A stretch of 64,000 nt of DNA from Ignatzschineria sp. F8392 (GCF_002252045.1 NZ_NEFF01000003.1:1-64000), one strand, 5' to 3'. Positions 38,065 through 48,619 are shown, numbered from the stretch's first letter. Made by a program: numbers and translations. Notes: generated by a model not told the origin, from the letters alone.

Positions 38065-38589
38065 TTACTGATTCTGCTCTAATTCACGCTCTTTGAGTAC
38101 CTTCTCTAACTTCTTCAAGATTCGTTGCTGCTTTAAACGTGAGAGATAATCGATAAAGAGCACTCCTTCGAGATGGTCATACTCATGTTGAATACAGCGC
38201 CCTAAAAGACCATCTGCCTCAAGCTCAAAGAAATCACCATTAACATCTTGTGCGCGAACTCTGACCGCAACAGGACGAATCACCGGGCCGCTATAGAGTG
38301 TTGGAAGTGAGAGGCATCCCTCTTCTGCGGCATCGGTCTCTTCCGATACTTCTAAAATCTCAGGGTTGATAAAGACTTTAGGATCATTGCGCTCTTCAGA
38401 GCAATCCGCAACGAAGACTCGCTTTAAGACATTAACCTGATTGGCCGCCAAACCGACCCCTTTTTCGTCATACATCGTCTCTAGCATATCCTCAACAAAT
38501 TGCTTCAACTCGGCATCGAAAGTGGTGACCGGCGCAGCCTTTTCACGCAAGGTAGGATGAGGAACTGTAATTACATCTAAGATTGCCAT
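38065..38589 (-). CDS. def: Peptide deformylase
   Basis: 174 aa metallo-hydrolase that removes the N-formyl group from new proteins. All three metal/catalytic motifs are present: GVGLAANQ, EEGCLSLP (metal Cys), and QHEYDHLEGVLF (HEXXH). It is the first gene of the def-fmt-rsmB series, but the 169-bp gap to fmt shows no clear terminator. About 860 bp of non-coding DNA separates it from the divergent ackA. Confidence 0.97.
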   Translation of the reverse strand: MAILDVITVPHPTLREKAAPVTTFDAELKQFVEDMLETMYDEKGVGLAANQVNVLKRVFVADCSEERNDPKVFINPEILEVSEETDAAEEGCLSLPTLYSGPVIRPVAVRVRAQDVNGDFFELEADGLLGRCIQHEYDHLEGVLFIDYLSRLKQQRILKKLEKVLKERELEQNQ

Positions 38590-39450
38590 AAAACTCTCTC
38601 TTCTTTGATCTATCTTCTAAAATCATATCGCTATAAAAGAGGGCATTTTACACTAAATCGGGAGCGCTCGGTAGCTTTCCAAAAAATTTACTCTACGGCA
38701 TAATTCCGCCTCCCTTTCTCTCTCAATCGACCAAAATGTTAACTACTTTATTATTGTCTCAAATCGATAAAGTCTCTCGACATCGTGGTTACTTTTTCAG
38801 CAATCTAAAGCATATAGATCAAGCCGAGTGCATCTTGTTCTCCCATAAAAGGGAATCCATGCTATAACAGGAATTTAGCCTAAATCAGATACTCAAGGGT
38901 AGATAGGGATGGTCGATAGGGATACTCGATAGAGTTAATTGAGAAAAATGCTTGAGAGAGGCAATTACTGCGACATTATCAGATTGTTACCTTAACTTTT
39001 GCTATCACATTCTCAAAAAAGATAAAAAGTTTTCAACTCTTTTTTTGGGTTTTTGCAATTTATAGGGTATTAATTAGAGAGGTATGAAAAATATTATCTA
39101 TTCGATCTATTCGATCAACTCATTGATAAATGCTCGATATATTTCATTCGATCATTTTATTCAAAGATAAAGTCGATAATTGAATGAGTGATAAAAAAAT
39201 CGTGATAAAAAATCGTGATAAAAAATTAAAACTAAAATAAATAGCGTTGGATTATGGCAGAAATGGTTAAGTTCTCCCTAGTACTTAATGATTTCAACTT
39301 AAAGCCCTCCCCTTACCTATCCTTATCAGGTGTCGTGAAATAAGAGTAGGCTTAGACCCTCACTACTCTTATGAGAGCTGAAAGAGCGATGATCCAATCA
39401 ATAACAACAATATGTTCACCGAACATTGAAAGCTTAGGAGTCAAACAGTT
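38590..39450. other. Long def-ackA intergenic region
   Basis: About 860 bp without a convincing gene. It holds a 3-unit 13-14-bp repeat GTGATAAAAAATC (39188-39227) and a 10-bp hairpin in the ackA leader (39340-39372). The middle is AT-rich. No tRNA-like fold or recognisable ncRNA was seen. An unannotated small RNA or a long 5' leader is possible. Confidence 0.5.
39340..39372 (+). promoter_or_regulatory. Leader hairpin upstream of ackA
   Basis: ATAAGAGTAG (39340-39349) / CTACTCTTAT (39363-39372), a perfect 10-bp stem with a 13-nt loop, about 80 bp before the ackA start. There is no T-run, so it may be a 5'-UTR stabiliser or regulatory hairpin rather than a terminator. Confidence 0.5.
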
Positions 39451-40653
39451 ATGTATGCTTTAGTCATCAATTGCGGAAGTTCCTCACTTAAGTTTGCGTT
39501 GATTCATGCAAAAGAGCGCAATACCGTTATTAGCGGGGGCGCAGAGCAGCTCGATACGCCCGACGCCACCTTAACGATTAAATACCATGGGGAGAAGATT
39601 AAGAATAAACTTGAAGATCCCACTCACCTAGGTGCATTTAAAGAGGCCTTCCAATTTCTCCAAAAAGAGGGTTATGCCGACAAGATCAAAGCTGTTGGCC
39701 ATCGTGTTGTCCATGGGGGAGAGTATTTCCAAGAGTCCGTTGAAATTACCCCTGAAGTGATTGAGATCATCAAAAAATGTGCACCATTAGCACCGATTCA
39801 TAACCCAGCGAACTTAACAGGGATTTTGGCCGCAAAAGAGGTTCTCCCGGAACTGCCACAAATTGCTGTATTTGATACCGCCTTTCATCAAACTATGCCT
39901 GAAGAGGCATATCTCTACGGCCTTCCACTTGAAATCTACGAAAAATATAATATTCGTCGCTATGGATTCCATGGAAGTAGCCACCGCTATATTACAGAAC
40001 GCACCTCTCGCATTCTCGATATCCCCCTCGAAAAGCTCAATATTATCAGCTGTCACCTCGGCAATGGTGCCTCTATTGCTGCGATTCGTGGAGGAAAATC
40101 GGTCGATACTAGTATGGGATTGACACCGCTTGAAGGGTTAATGATGGGAACTCGCTCCGGATCGCTCGATCCTGGCCTTATCCCCTACCTTGTTGAATGT
40201 TTAGATTACGATATCTATGAGATGGATAATCTTCTCAACTTCGATAGCGGACTTCTCGGTATCTCCGGCGTTTCCAATGATTGCCGTACCTTAGAAGCTA
40301 AAGCAAAAGAGGGGCATAAACGTTGCCGCTTAGCACTTGATATGTTCGGTTATCGCGTTGCCAAAACAATCTCAGAATATCTCCCTGCACTACAGCGCCT
40401 CGATGCCATTGTTTTCACGGGCGGAATTGGTGAAAACTCAGCCTATGTTCGTGAACTCATTATGAGCCAACTAGCATTCTTAGGTTATCGCTTTAGCAAT
40501 CCTTCTAACAGCTACTGTACCGGCGGAAAGGAGGGTGTTATCGCCACAAGTTCCAACTTCGGTAAAGCTTTAGTTGTCTGTACGGATGAAGAGGGAATGA
40601 TTGTTCAAGATACCTTAGAAATTATTGCAAAAAAAGAGAAGCAGGCATCATAA
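39451..40653 (+). CDS. ackA: Acetate kinase
   Basis: 400 aa, family-typical. It interconverts acetyl phosphate + ADP and acetate + ATP. N-terminal VINCGSSSLKFALI (ASKHA phosphate-1 motif), HRVVHGG, FDTAFHQTMPE, HLGNGASIAA, and GGIGENSAYVRE. AGGAG lies upstream of the ATG. It is followed 45 bp later by pta, giving the acetate/acetyl-CoA switch as an operon ending at a hairpin near 42.45 kb. Confidence 0.97.
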   Translation: MYALVINCGSSSLKFALIHAKERNTVISGGAEQLDTPDATLTIKYHGEKIKNKLEDPTHLGAFKEAFQFLQKEGYADKIKAVGHRVVHGGEYFQESVEITPEVIEIIKKCAPLAPIHNPANLTGILAAKEVLPELPQIAVFDTAFHQTMPEEAYLYGLPLEIYEKYNIRRYGFHGSSHRYITERTSRILDIPLEKLNIISCHLGNGASIAAIRGGKSVDTSMGLTPLEGLMMGTRSGSLDPGLIPYLVECLDYDIYEMDNLLNFDSGLLGISGVSNDCRTLEAKAKEGHKRCRLALDMFGYRVAKTISEYLPALQRLDAIVFTGGIGENSAYVRELIMSQLAFLGYRFSNPSNSYCTGGKEGVIATSSNFGKALVVCTDEEGMIVQDTLEIIAKKEKQAS

Positions 40654-40698
40654 ATCGATCAAGAACGATTAAGACCGATCAAAAGGAACATTGTATCT

Positions 40699-42375
40699 AT
40701 GAAAACATTATTTGTCGCACCTACTGGTGATATTAAGAGCTTAACCTCAATTTCACTGGCATTAGTTGAAGCGCTGCGCAAGGCGGGGTTAAGCGTTGGA
40801 TTTGTTCGCCCTATTGGTGAAGATAATAATCGCTCTGAGCAGCTCTACCGTGAACTCTTCAATGATGAGTCCCCCTCCCCCATTTTGGAAGGAGAGGTGA
40901 ATAATGCAATTCGCAATGGCAGCTATGATGATCTTTTAGAAGCTGTTGTCGGCAGAGCAACAGAAGCCGCTAAAGGGCACGATATTGTTGTCGTTGAGGG
41001 CTTAACCTATCATAACACGCGCCCCTATACGCACGATCTTAATGCCGATATCGCTCGCACACTCTGTGCGGGTGTCGTCTTTGCTGGAAACTCCCTAGCA
41101 AATACGCCCGAAGAGGTTGCAGCTCACTTTGACCTTAATGCCTATATCTATAGTGAATCCCATATCTGGCTTGCCGGTTATATTATCAACCATGTCAAAG
41201 ATCCTAAAGCGATCGAAAAGACGGTCACTTTCTGCCAGACCGATTTCTGTCGCTCGCTCGATACTCTCGGTATTGTGCCTGAAAATGAGTCATTAAAGGA
41301 TGATCTTGCTGCGATTCGTTTTATTGCACAACACCTTAATGTTGAACGCTTAGTAAAAGAGCTGAAGACACAAGGAACAGATCGCATGCCACCATCTGCC
41401 TTCCGCTACAAATTGATTCAGAGCGCGCAAAAAGCAGATCGCCGAATTGTACTTCCTGAAGGAGATGAACCCCGTACGCTTCGTGCCGCTGCAATCTGTG
41501 CTGAACGAGGCATTGCTCGCTGCGTACTTCTTGGTGATGTTGCGGCAATTGATGAGGTTGCCAAAGCACATAATATCCATCTGCCCGAGCATGGCATTGA
41601 GATCATCGATCCCAAAACATTGGTAGAGAGATATGTTCCCGGCTTTGTTGAGCGCCGTCAACATAAAGGAGCAACTGAAGAGAGTGCTCGAGAAGCACTG
41701 AAAGATAGTGTCGTAGTTGGAACGATGATGCTTGCAGAAGGGGATGTCGATGGCTTAGTTTCGGGTGCTGTTCATACAACTGCCGATACCATTCGCCCAG
41801 CATTTCAGCTAATTGGCACTGATAAAAACTCAAAACTGGTCTCAAGCATCTTCTTTATGTTGATGAAAGATCAGGTTCATGTCTATGGGGACTGTGCCGT
41901 TAATCCCAACCCGACACCGGAGCAACTCGCCGATATTGCGATTCAATCTGCTGAATCTGCCAAGATCTTTGGCATTGAGCCTCGTGTTGCAATGCTCTCC
42001 TACTCAACGGGAACATCAGGTGCCGGAGAAGAGGTCGAAAAGGTTGCAAAAGCAACAGAGATTGCCAGAGAAAAAGCACCCGATCTGCTCATTGATGGTC
42101 CCCTTCAATTTGATGCAGCTAGCGTCTTAAGTGTTGGCCAACAGAAAGCCCCCAATAGCCCTGTTGCCGGGCGTGCAACGGTCTTTATCTTCCCTGATCT
42201 CAATACCGGCAATATCACCTATAAGGCAGTTCAACGCAGTGCTAATGTCGTCTGCATCGGCCCGATGTTGCAAGGTTTAGCAAAACCAGTCAATGATCTC
42301 TCGCGCGGCGCTCTTGTCGACGATATTGTCTATACCATTGCGATTACGGCATTACAAGCAACACCCGAAGCTTAA
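40699..42375 (+). CDS. pta: Phosphate acetyltransferase, shortened form without DRTGG domain
   Basis: 558 aa. It converts acetyl-CoA + phosphate to acetyl phosphate + CoA. The N-terminal dethiobiotin-synthetase-like P-loop region (about 1-215; LFVAPTGDIKSLTSISLALV) is joined through a short linker directly to the catalytic PTA_PTB domain (from about 235; FRYKLIQSAQKADRRIVLPE, then GLVSGAVHTTADTIRPAFQ, MLSYSTGTSGAG and RGALVDDIVYTIAITALQ). E. coli Pta is about 714 aa and has a DRTGG regulatory domain between these parts. About 150 residues are missing here, with no frameshift visible. AAGGA precedes the ATG. Confidence 0.95.
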   Translation: MKTLFVAPTGDIKSLTSISLALVEALRKAGLSVGFVRPIGEDNNRSEQLYRELFNDESPSPILEGEVNNAIRNGSYDDLLEAVVGRATEAAKGHDIVVVEGLTYHNTRPYTHDLNADIARTLCAGVVFAGNSLANTPEEVAAHFDLNAYIYSESHIWLAGYIINHVKDPKAIEKTVTFCQTDFCRSLDTLGIVPENESLKDDLAAIRFIAQHLNVERLVKELKTQGTDRMPPSAFRYKLIQSAQKADRRIVLPEGDEPRTLRAAAICAERGIARCVLLGDVAAIDEVAKAHNIHLPEHGIEIIDPKTLVERYVPGFVERRQHKGATEESAREALKDSVVVGTMMLAEGDVDGLVSGAVHTTADTIRPAFQLIGTDKNSKLVSSIFFMLMKDQVHVYGDCAVNPNPTPEQLADIAIQSAESAKIFGIEPRVAMLSYSTGTSGAGEEVEKVAKATEIAREKAPDLLIDGPLQFDAASVLSVGQQKAPNSPVAGRATVFIFPDLNTGNITYKAVQRSANVVCIGPMLQGLAKPVNDLSRGALVDDIVYTIAITALQATPEA

Positions 42376-42452
42376 AGAGCGGAATAAAGCGCAACTCCGG
42401 CGCATCTTCAAGAGATTGATTCTAGATTTGCGTTAGAATTTGATATAATAGC

Positions 42453-42482
42453 GAGCTACCTAAAACCGGTAGCTCTCTCTTT
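42453..42482 (+). terminator. Terminator of ackA-pta
   Basis: GAGCTACC (42453-42460) / GGTAGCTC (42468-42475), 8-bp perfect stem, 7-nt loop, followed by a pyrimidine-rich TCTCTTT. The rest of 42483-42692 shows no feature I can name. Confidence 0.7.
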
Positions 42483-42704
42483 ATCTATTCGCTTAATCTG
42501 TATACTTTATCGCTTTGTACTATCTCTTCATGTTATCTCTTTAACAAAACTTATCGGAAGAGACCGGCCAGTAGATAAAAGTTGATAGAGCGTCGATAAG
42601 AGGTCGATAAAAGATCAATAGAAGATCGCTAGAGAGCCCGCAGAGAGTAGAGAAGAATAGATTAATTCATTGAAGCAACAAATATTGATAAATTGAGGAA
42701 TGCT

Positions 42705-43148
42705 GTGCCTGTCATACGCCGATCACAAAAAGAACCATTTTCTGCAAAACAGATGTACGATTTAGTCAATGATGTGGAATCATATCCTACCTTTCTTCCT
42801 TGGTGTAAAGGATCTCGCATCCTTAAATCGACACCAACTATGATGGAAGCCTCTATCTTGACTGCGAAAGGTCCGCTTAACAAGTGGTTTACTACACGCA
42901 ACACTTTGGTAGAGAGTGAGAAAATCACCCTTAACCTAGTGGATGGCCCATTTAAGCATCTTCGGGGAGAGTGGCGTTTTAACGACCTTCCTGATGGTGG
43001 ATCAGAGATTCATCTCATGATCGATTTCGATTTCTCTTTTGGTCCTGCAAGATTACTTTTGACTCCAATCTTTGAAAATATTGCCGGCAGTATGGTTGCC
43101 GCCTTTAGTGCTCAAGCAAAGGTGCGTTATGGAAAACTTCTCAGCTAA
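42705..43148 (+). CDS. ratA: RatA/Coq10-family START domain protein
   Basis: 147 aa. GTG 42705 is chosen because GAGGA lies 5 nt upstream and the protein then begins MPVIRRSQKEPFSAKQMYDL, aligning with E. coli RatA (MPQISRTALVPYSAEQMY). An upstream in-frame TTG 42693 would add four residues. Seen are LVNDVESYPTFLPWCKGS and a C-terminal helix FENIAGSMVAAFSAQAK. The family binds ubiquinone-like lipids (Coq10); E. coli RatA was also described as a ribosome-association toxin. rnfH overlaps its end. Confidence 0.93.
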   Translation: MPVIRRSQKEPFSAKQMYDLVNDVESYPTFLPWCKGSRILKSTPTMMEASILTAKGPLNKWFTTRNTLVESEKITLNLVDGPFKHLRGEWRFNDLPDGGSEIHLMIDFDFSFGPARLLLTPIFENIAGSMVAAFSAQAKVRYGKLLS

Positions 43149-43497
43149 TTCCCCCCATAATCGCGAGACAATCAAGCGCTATAACCGTACTAATGATCAA
43201 TTTATAACGGTTGAATTTATCTTAGCGCTTCCCGATCGTCAGCCTACTGAAAAACAGAAGTTTCAAGAAGGAATCACCTTAAAAGATGCTCTTCCCTTCT
43301 TTGCACTCTATCATGAAGCCTGCAAGGTGATTGATTCTCCCCAATTTGGGATCTTTGGCATTAAAGTCGATCAAGATCACCCCCTTAAGGAGGGCGATCG
43401 AATTGAAGTTTATCGCCCCTTGATTATCGATCCCAAGCAAGCGCGACAAATTCGTGCCGCACGAGATCCTCGCTTCAAAAGAAAAGGGGATAGTTAA
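43129..43497 (+). CDS. rnfH: RnfH family (ubiquitin-like fold, UPF0125)
   Basis: 122 aa from ATG 43129, which has AAGG about 6 nt upstream and overlaps the ratA stop by 20 bp. A longer frame from 43072 would encode an unlikely N-terminus inside ratA. Family features: ITVEFILALPDRQ near residue 30, the turn FGIFGIKV, and the highly characteristic GDRIEVYRPLIIDPKQARQ. Small ubiquitin-like protein of unknown function, always found after ratA in gammaproteobacteria. It has about 25 extra N-terminal residues relative to E. coli RnfH. Confidence 0.92.
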   Translation: MENFSANSPHNRETIKRYNRTNDQFITVEFILALPDRQPTEKQKFQEGITLKDALPFFALYHEACKVIDSPQFGIFGIKVDQDHPLKEGDRIEVYRPLIIDPKQARQIRAARDPRFKRKGDS

Positions 43498-43612
43498 ATC
43501 CCCTCTCTTAAATCCCTCTCATTTAAAACTTAGCTTCAAGCATTTTCCTCAAGGTACCTCTCTTCTTCCAAGCGCCCTCTTTTAAAAGCGCCCTTCGCTT
43601 CCCTCTATCTCT

Positions 43613-44089
43613 TTAATCACTTCCCTTAAACTCAAATTGTCGCCATGCCTCATAGATCGCAATCGCAACAGAGTTGGAGAGATTAAGGCTTCTCCCGGCA
43701 TTCTCCACCATAGGAAGGCGTAGACGTTGCTCACCAGGGAGTGAAAAGATCAATGCTTCAGGCAATCCACGCGTTTCAGGTCCAAAAATCAGCGCATCTC
43801 CCGGCTCAAATTTTGCTTCAAAGAAATTTCTACTTCCCTTTGTCGTCATAGCATAGAGTCTATTAGGCGATACTGCCTCAAGGCACGCTTCTAAAGATGG
43901 CCAAACACTCATTGTTGCCCACTCCGCATAATCGAGCCCAGCACGACGAAGCGCTTTCTCCTCTAACGAAAATCCAAGTGGTTCAATGAGATGTAGCTCA
44001 GCACCACTATTAGCACAGAGCCGAATAATATTTCCGGTATTAGGCGGAATCTCTGGCTCATAGAGAATTATCGATAACTTCTGATTCAT
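43613..44089 (-). CDS. trmL: tRNA (cytidine/uridine-34 2'-O) methyltransferase TrmL
   Basis: 158 aa SPOUT-class enzyme with knotted SAM site. It modifies the wobble base of tRNA-Leu in E. coli. Family motifs: [20 protein letters not shown] (N-terminal), then [40 protein letters not shown] (C-terminal knot). Normal length. It is convergent with rnfH and separated from pyrG by a terminator. Confidence 0.96.
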   Translation of the reverse strand: MNQKLSIILYEPEIPPNTGNIIRLCANSGAELHLIEPLGFSLEEKALRRAGLDYAEWATMSVWPSLEACLEAVSPNRLYAMTTKGSRNFFEAKFEPGDALIFGPETRGLPEALIFSLPGEQRLRLPMVENAGRSLNLSNSVAIAIYEAWRQFEFKGSD

Positions 44090-44131
44090 CTTCTAATATT
44101 ATCCTTTATGGTTTTATCCTTTATAGCTGAT

Positions 44132-44180
44132 AAAAAAGAACCTAGAGGGATCTCGCTATCGACCACACTCTAGGCTCTTT
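44132..44180 (-). terminator. Terminator of pyrG
   Basis: On the minus strand, 13-nt near-perfect arms: 44168-44180 pairs with 44135-44147 (core CTCTAGG/CCTAGAG), followed by a run of six T (complement of 44132-44137). It lies just after the pyrG stop. Confidence 0.8.
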
Positions 44181-44239
44181 CTATATTCTTATATCTTCTA
44201 TTGTTAGCCGCTATTGTTAACTGATACTCTTAACTTTGA

Positions 44240-45868
44240 CTATTCGTCACTACCCTTCTCTTCTTGCACTGCTTTTGCAGCATTAACAAAAGCGATAAAG
44301 AGCGGATGCCCATCTCTAGGCGTCGATTTAAATTCAGGATGAGATTGCGTTCCAACAAACCAAGGATGATCTTTCAGCTCAATAAAATCGATCAATCCAC
44401 GATCATTAGTACGACCTGAAACAACAAAGTTACCATCTTGCAATTGATCGAGATAATCAAGATTAACACCATAACGATGACGATGACGTTCATTCACATC
44501 AGCGCGCCCATACGCTTCATATGCTTTTGTCCCTTCAATCAAAGTTGCAGGTTGCGCACCCACCGTCATATAGCCTTTAAACTCATCTGTTTCGCTATCG
44601 CGCTGTGGATCTAACATCTTAATAACAGGATATTCAGAAGTAGGATCAACTTCGCTCGTATTTGCGCCATCAAGCCCTAACACATTACGTGCATACTCAA
44701 CAACCGCTAACTGCATGCCTAAACAGAGCCCTAAGAAGGGGATATTATTCTCACGGACATATTGAATCGCGCGAATCTTCCCTTCCATTCCACGCTCACC
44801 AAAGCCACCAGGAATTAAGACAGCATCCATACCGGCAAATGCCGCAGATAGCTCCGTCTCATCCATATCTTCTAAGGAGGCAGCCTCTACATAGTGAAGC
44901 TTAATCTTTGTCTTTGTCTGAATTCCCGCATGAAATAGTGCTTCATTGATCGATTTATAGGTATCGGTCAATTCTGTATATTTACCAACGATCAAAATAT
45001 TTGCCACACTATCAGCAGTAGCGATATTTTCTAATACCTGATCCCACTCAGAGAGATCGGCCTCTTTCGCTTGAATATTAAATTGCTCAAGTACGATACG
45101 ATCAAGACCCTGATCATGAAGAAGTCCAGGGATTTTATAGATCGAATCAGAATCAACACAGGAGATAACTGCTTCTTGGGCAACAGAGGTAAAGAGTGCA
45201 ATTTTGCGACGCTCTTCTGCTGGAATCGGCTCTTCTGTACGGCAGATCAAGATATCAGGTTGAATACCGATCGAACGCAACTCTTTTACCGAGTGTTGTG
45301 TCGGCTTTGTCTTTAACTCACCCGATGCACGTAAAAATGGTACTAAAGTTAAATGAAGGAAGAGCGCATTACGAGGTCCTACCTCTGTGCGAATTTGGCG
45401 AATTGCTTCTAAAAATGGGAGAGATTCGATATCGCCAACCGTGCCACCAATCTCGATCAGTGCGATGTCGGCACCCTGCGCCACATTGTAGATACGATGC
45501 TTAATTTCATCGGTAATATGAGGAATCACTTGAACAGTATTACCGTGATACTCACCTGCTCGTTCACGCTCGATAACGGTTTTATAAACACGTCCCGCAC
45601 TGACGCTATTGCGACGGCTCGCCGTCATACGGATAAAACGCTCATAATGACCTAAATCGAGATCTGTCTCCGCGCCATCATCGGTCACAAAGACTTCGCC
45701 ATGTTGAAATGGGCTCATCGTGCCGGGATCGACATTGATATAAGGATCCAACTTCATCATTGTAACCTTAAGTCCCCTAGCTTCTAAAATGGCACCTAAA
45801 GAAGCTGCCGCAATACCCTTGCCTAAAGATGAAACAACGCCACCTGTGACAAATATAAAATGTGTCAT
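44240..45868 (-). CDS. pyrG: CTP synthase
   Basis: 542 aa, standard length. It makes CTP from UTP using glutamine and ATP. Synthetase domain: [20 protein letters not shown] with the P-loop, [27 protein letters not shown]. Glutaminase domain from about residue 290: catalytic Cys in [17 protein letters not shown], and HPEFKS near the end. Divergent from transketolase; its usual partners eno and kdsA are not here. Confidence 0.98.
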   Translation of the reverse strand: MTHFIFVTGGVVSSLGKGIAAASLGAILEARGLKVTMMKLDPYINVDPGTMSPFQHGEVFVTDDGAETDLDLGHYERFIRMTASRRNSVSAGRVYKTVIERERAGEYHGNTVQVIPHITDEIKHRIYNVAQGADIALIEIGGTVGDIESLPFLEAIRQIRTEVGPRNALFLHLTLVPFLRASGELKTKPTQHSVKELRSIGIQPDILICRTEEPIPAEERRKIALFTSVAQEAVISCVDSDSIYKIPGLLHDQGLDRIVLEQFNIQAKEADLSEWDQVLENIATADSVANILIVGKYTELTDTYKSINEALFHAGIQTKTKIKLHYVEAASLEDMDETELSAAFAGMDAVLIPGGFGERGMEGKIRAIQYVRENNIPFLGLCLGMQLAVVEYARNVLGLDGANTSEVDPTSEYPVIKMLDPQRDSETDEFKGYMTVGAQPATLIEGTKAYEAYGRADVNERHRHRYGVNLDYLDQLQDGNFVVSGRTNDRGLIDFIELKDHPWFVGTQSHPEFKSTPRDGHPLFIAFVNAAKAVQEEKGSDE

Positions 45869-46102
45869 GAACCCACCCTGAAATTGATGTGAATAAAAAG
45901 TCTATCAGGGATCATATTTTAACTCATTTTCGAAAAAAGTTCGATAAATAATTATCGTGCAACGATCGTCTAATTAACGCACAAATAACACACAAGCATT
46001 GATTCTCTCACAATCATCCTTAGAGAGAAGTGACGGACACTTTTCAGTCAAAATGGGCGCTCTTTCCTATGGGATAAGTAAGATTTTTTATTGAAAGTTG
46101 AG

Positions 46103-46108
46103 TATAAT
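46103..46108 (+). promoter_or_regulatory. Candidate -10 box for transketolase
   Basis: Consensus TATAAT 44 bp before the tkt start in the pyrG-tkt divergent region (45869-46151). No good -35 hexamer at standard spacing is visible. Confidence 0.35.
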
Positions 46109-46151
46109 TAGGGCTTCTATTTTCGAGTGCTTTAAAGGTTAATGAAATATT

Positions 46152-48122
46152 ATGTCAAAGATGAATAAACAATGCGCAAACGCTATTCGTGCGCTCAGCA
46201 TGGATGCTGTACAAAAAGCAAATTCTGGTCATCCCGGCGCACCGATGGGGATGGCAGAGATGGCGACAGCTCTCTGGGGGCTTAATCTCTCACATAACCC
46301 CAACAATCCCCACTGGATCAACCGCGACCGCTTTATCCTCTCTAATGGGCATGCATCAATGCTGCTTTATTCTCTTTTACACTTAACAGGTTATGCGCTC
46401 TCAATCGATGATCTCAAAGATTTCCGTCAACTCAATGCTAAAACAGCAGGCCATCCTGAATATGGTTTTGCAGATGGGATCGAAACAACAACAGGGCCTT
46501 TAGGTCAAGGTATTGCCAATGCTGTCGGTATGGCGCTTGCAGAAAAGATGATGGCGGGAACTTATAACACAGATCAACATACCATTATCGATCACTACAC
46601 CTATGCATTCTTAGGTGATGGTTGCATGATGGAGGGGATCTCTCATGAAGCTTGCTCTCTTGCCGGTACCTTAAAACTCAACAAATTGATCGCACTCTAT
46701 GATGATAATGGCATCTCGATCGATGGAGACATTCGTGGTTGGTTTACCGACAATACTAAAGAGCGCTTCTTAAGCTACGGTTGGAATGTGATCGGTCAAA
46801 TTGATGGTCACGATATTGCAGCTGTTGATGCGGCGATCAAAGAGGCGAAAAAATCAGACAAACCAACACTTATTATCTGTAAAACTCTGATCGGTAAAGG
46901 TTCCCCCAATAAAGAGGGATCAGAAGCGACTCATGGTGCTCCTTTAGGCCCTGAAGAGATTGCGGCAACTAAAGCGAGCATTGGTTGGAACTATGGTCCT
47001 TTTGAAGTTCCAGAAGAGATCTACCAAGCTTGGGATGCTCGCGATACTGGCGATAAAATGGAAGAGGAGTGGAATAACCGCTTCGATGCTTATGTTGCGG
47101 ATCACCCCGAAAAAGCCGATGAACTTCTTCGCAGAATTGCAGGTGAACTTCCCGATAACTTTGAAGAGATCTTTGCCGCAGCGCTCAAAAGCGTCAATGA
47201 GAAAGAAGAGAATATCGCAACACGTGTAGCGAGCAAAAATGCACTCGATCTTTTAGCGACTGATCTTGCAGAGATTGTGGGCGGATCTGCTGACCTTACC
47301 CCATCGAACAATACCTTCTTCAAAGGAAGCCGCGATCTCGATATCACAACCGGCGAAGGCAACTATATCCGCTTTGGTGTTCGTGAGTTTGGTATGGCGG
47401 CTATTATGAATGGTTTAGCACTCTATGGCGGTTTTATCCCTTATGGTGCAACTTTCCTCGTCTTCTCCGATTATGCACGTAATGCGATCCGCATGAGCGC
47501 ACTCATGGAGCAACGTGTGATCTATATCATGACCCACGATTCCATCGGTCTTGGTGAAGATGGTCCAACCCATCAACCTGTCGAGCATGTTGAATCTTTA
47601 CGCCTTATTCCTAACCTCTATGTATGGCGTCCTTGTGATGCGGTTGAGACATTAGTTGCTTGGGCAGATGGTCTCAAAGCTGAAGATCACCCCACATTAC
47701 TCGCCCTATCCCGCCAGAATCTTCCTCACCAAACCCGAGATGCCGAGAGCTTAAAAAATATTGAGCGTGGTGGTTATACTCTTCTTGAGAATGATCAGGC
47801 CGAGATCACACTTCTTGCAACAGGTTCTGAAGTAGAGTTGGCGATGAAAGCTGCGAAAGAGCTTAATGCTCGTGTTGTTTCAATGCCGTGTGTCGAGCTC
47901 TTTAGAGAGCAAGATGAAGCTTATAAACAGGCTGTTTTAGGCGATAAGAAGATCCTTGCCATTGAAGCAGGTGTCACTCGTGGTTGGTATGAGTTTGCAG
48001 ATGCTGTGATAGGAATCGATACTTTCGGGGCATCGGCGCCAGCCAAAGATCTCTCCCCACACTTTGGCTTCACAGTAGATCATGTGATCCAAAAAGCGCA
48101 GATGCTCTTAGCAAAAGCGTAG
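46152..48122 (+). CDS. tkt: Transketolase
   Basis: 656 aa, typical. Thiamine-diphosphate enzyme of the non-oxidative pentose phosphate pathway. N-terminal [13 protein letters not shown], ThDP/Mg loop [18 protein letters not shown], pyrimidine domain [18 protein letters not shown] and [19 protein letters not shown]. The C-terminal domain ends [15 protein letters not shown] single gene with a strong terminator, working with tal (28.4 kb). Confidence 0.98.
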   Translation: MSKMNKQCANAIRALSMDAVQKANSGHPGAPMGMAEMATALWGLNLSHNPNNPHWINRDRFILSNGHASMLLYSLLHLTGYALSIDDLKDFRQLNAKTAGHPEYGFADGIETTTGPLGQGIANAVGMALAEKMMAGTYNTDQHTIIDHYTYAFLGDGCMMEGISHEACSLAGTLKLNKLIALYDDNGISIDGDIRGWFTDNTKERFLSYGWNVIGQIDGHDIAAVDAAIKEAKKSDKPTLIICKTLIGKGSPNKEGSEATHGAPLGPEEIAATKASIGWNYGPFEVPEEIYQAWDARDTGDKMEEEWNNRFDAYVADHPEKADELLRRIAGELPDNFEEIFAAALKSVNEKEENIATRVASKNALDLLATDLAEIVGGSADLTPSNNTFFKGSRDLDITTGEGNYIRFGVREFGMAAIMNGLALYGGFIPYGATFLVFSDYARNAIRMSALMEQRVIYIMTHDSIGLGEDGPTHQPVEHVESLRLIPNLYVWRPCDAVETLVAWADGLKAEDHPTLLALSRQNLPHQTRDAESLKNIERGGYTLLENDQAEITLLATGSEVELAMKAAKELNARVVSMPCVELFREQDEAYKQAVLGDKKILAIEAGVTRGWYEFADAVIGIDTFGASAPAKDLSPHFGFTVDHVIQKAQMLLAKA

Positions 48123-48227
48123 AAGAGTCATCAAAATAGTAAATTAGTGAGATAGTTAGTGAGATCGTTGATGATTTAGTAAAGTAGTTAAGAAATCTCA
48201 TTAAACTACCGCTTACGAGAAATCGAG

Positions 48228-48264
48228 AGAAAGCCACCGGAAATCATCTTGTGGCTTTCTTTAT
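48228..48264 (+). terminator. Terminator of transketolase gene
   Basis: Perfect 10-bp stem AGAAAGCCAC (48228-48237) / GTGGCTTTCT (48251-48260) followed by TTTAT. Confidence 0.85.
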
Positions 48265-48483
48265 ACCTGTTAACATCACTTCTCCCCCTTTATTTCACAA
48301 CACTCCTGCTTGCAAACTGATATGGGATCTTGAGTCATACCGTAAAAGTGGCATAATTGAATCGAATGAAGTACCACTGACAATGAGTGCCTCTACTTCG
48401 ATCAAAATTTCGCTCAAATGAGTAGAAGTTTTAAGCGTTTGCAATAATATAGTGTTAGAATGATCAACTATTCATTTTTATAA

Positions 48484-48567
48484 TTGTATTTTTATAGTTG
48501 CATTTTTGTAGTTACATTGTTGTAGTTATATTTTTGCAATTATATTTCTGCAATTACATTTTTATAT
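48484..48567. repeat. 14-bp degenerate tandem repeat, 6 units, upstream of yajC
   Basis: Six consecutive 14-bp units of the form TTGCATTTTTGTAG / TTATATTTCTGCAA, ending about 50 bp before the yajC start. It probably lies in the promoter or leader. The rest of 48265-48483 shows no recognisable feature. Confidence 0.8.
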
Positions 48568-48619
48568 TCATAAATTTTTTAATTTCGAATCATATAAATC
48601 ATATTTAATGGGAGCATTT

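Noticed and set aside
43072-43497. Longer RnfH starting at 43072
   Set aside because: The extra 19 residues are an out-of-frame reading of ratA; ATG 43129 has its own ribosome-binding site.
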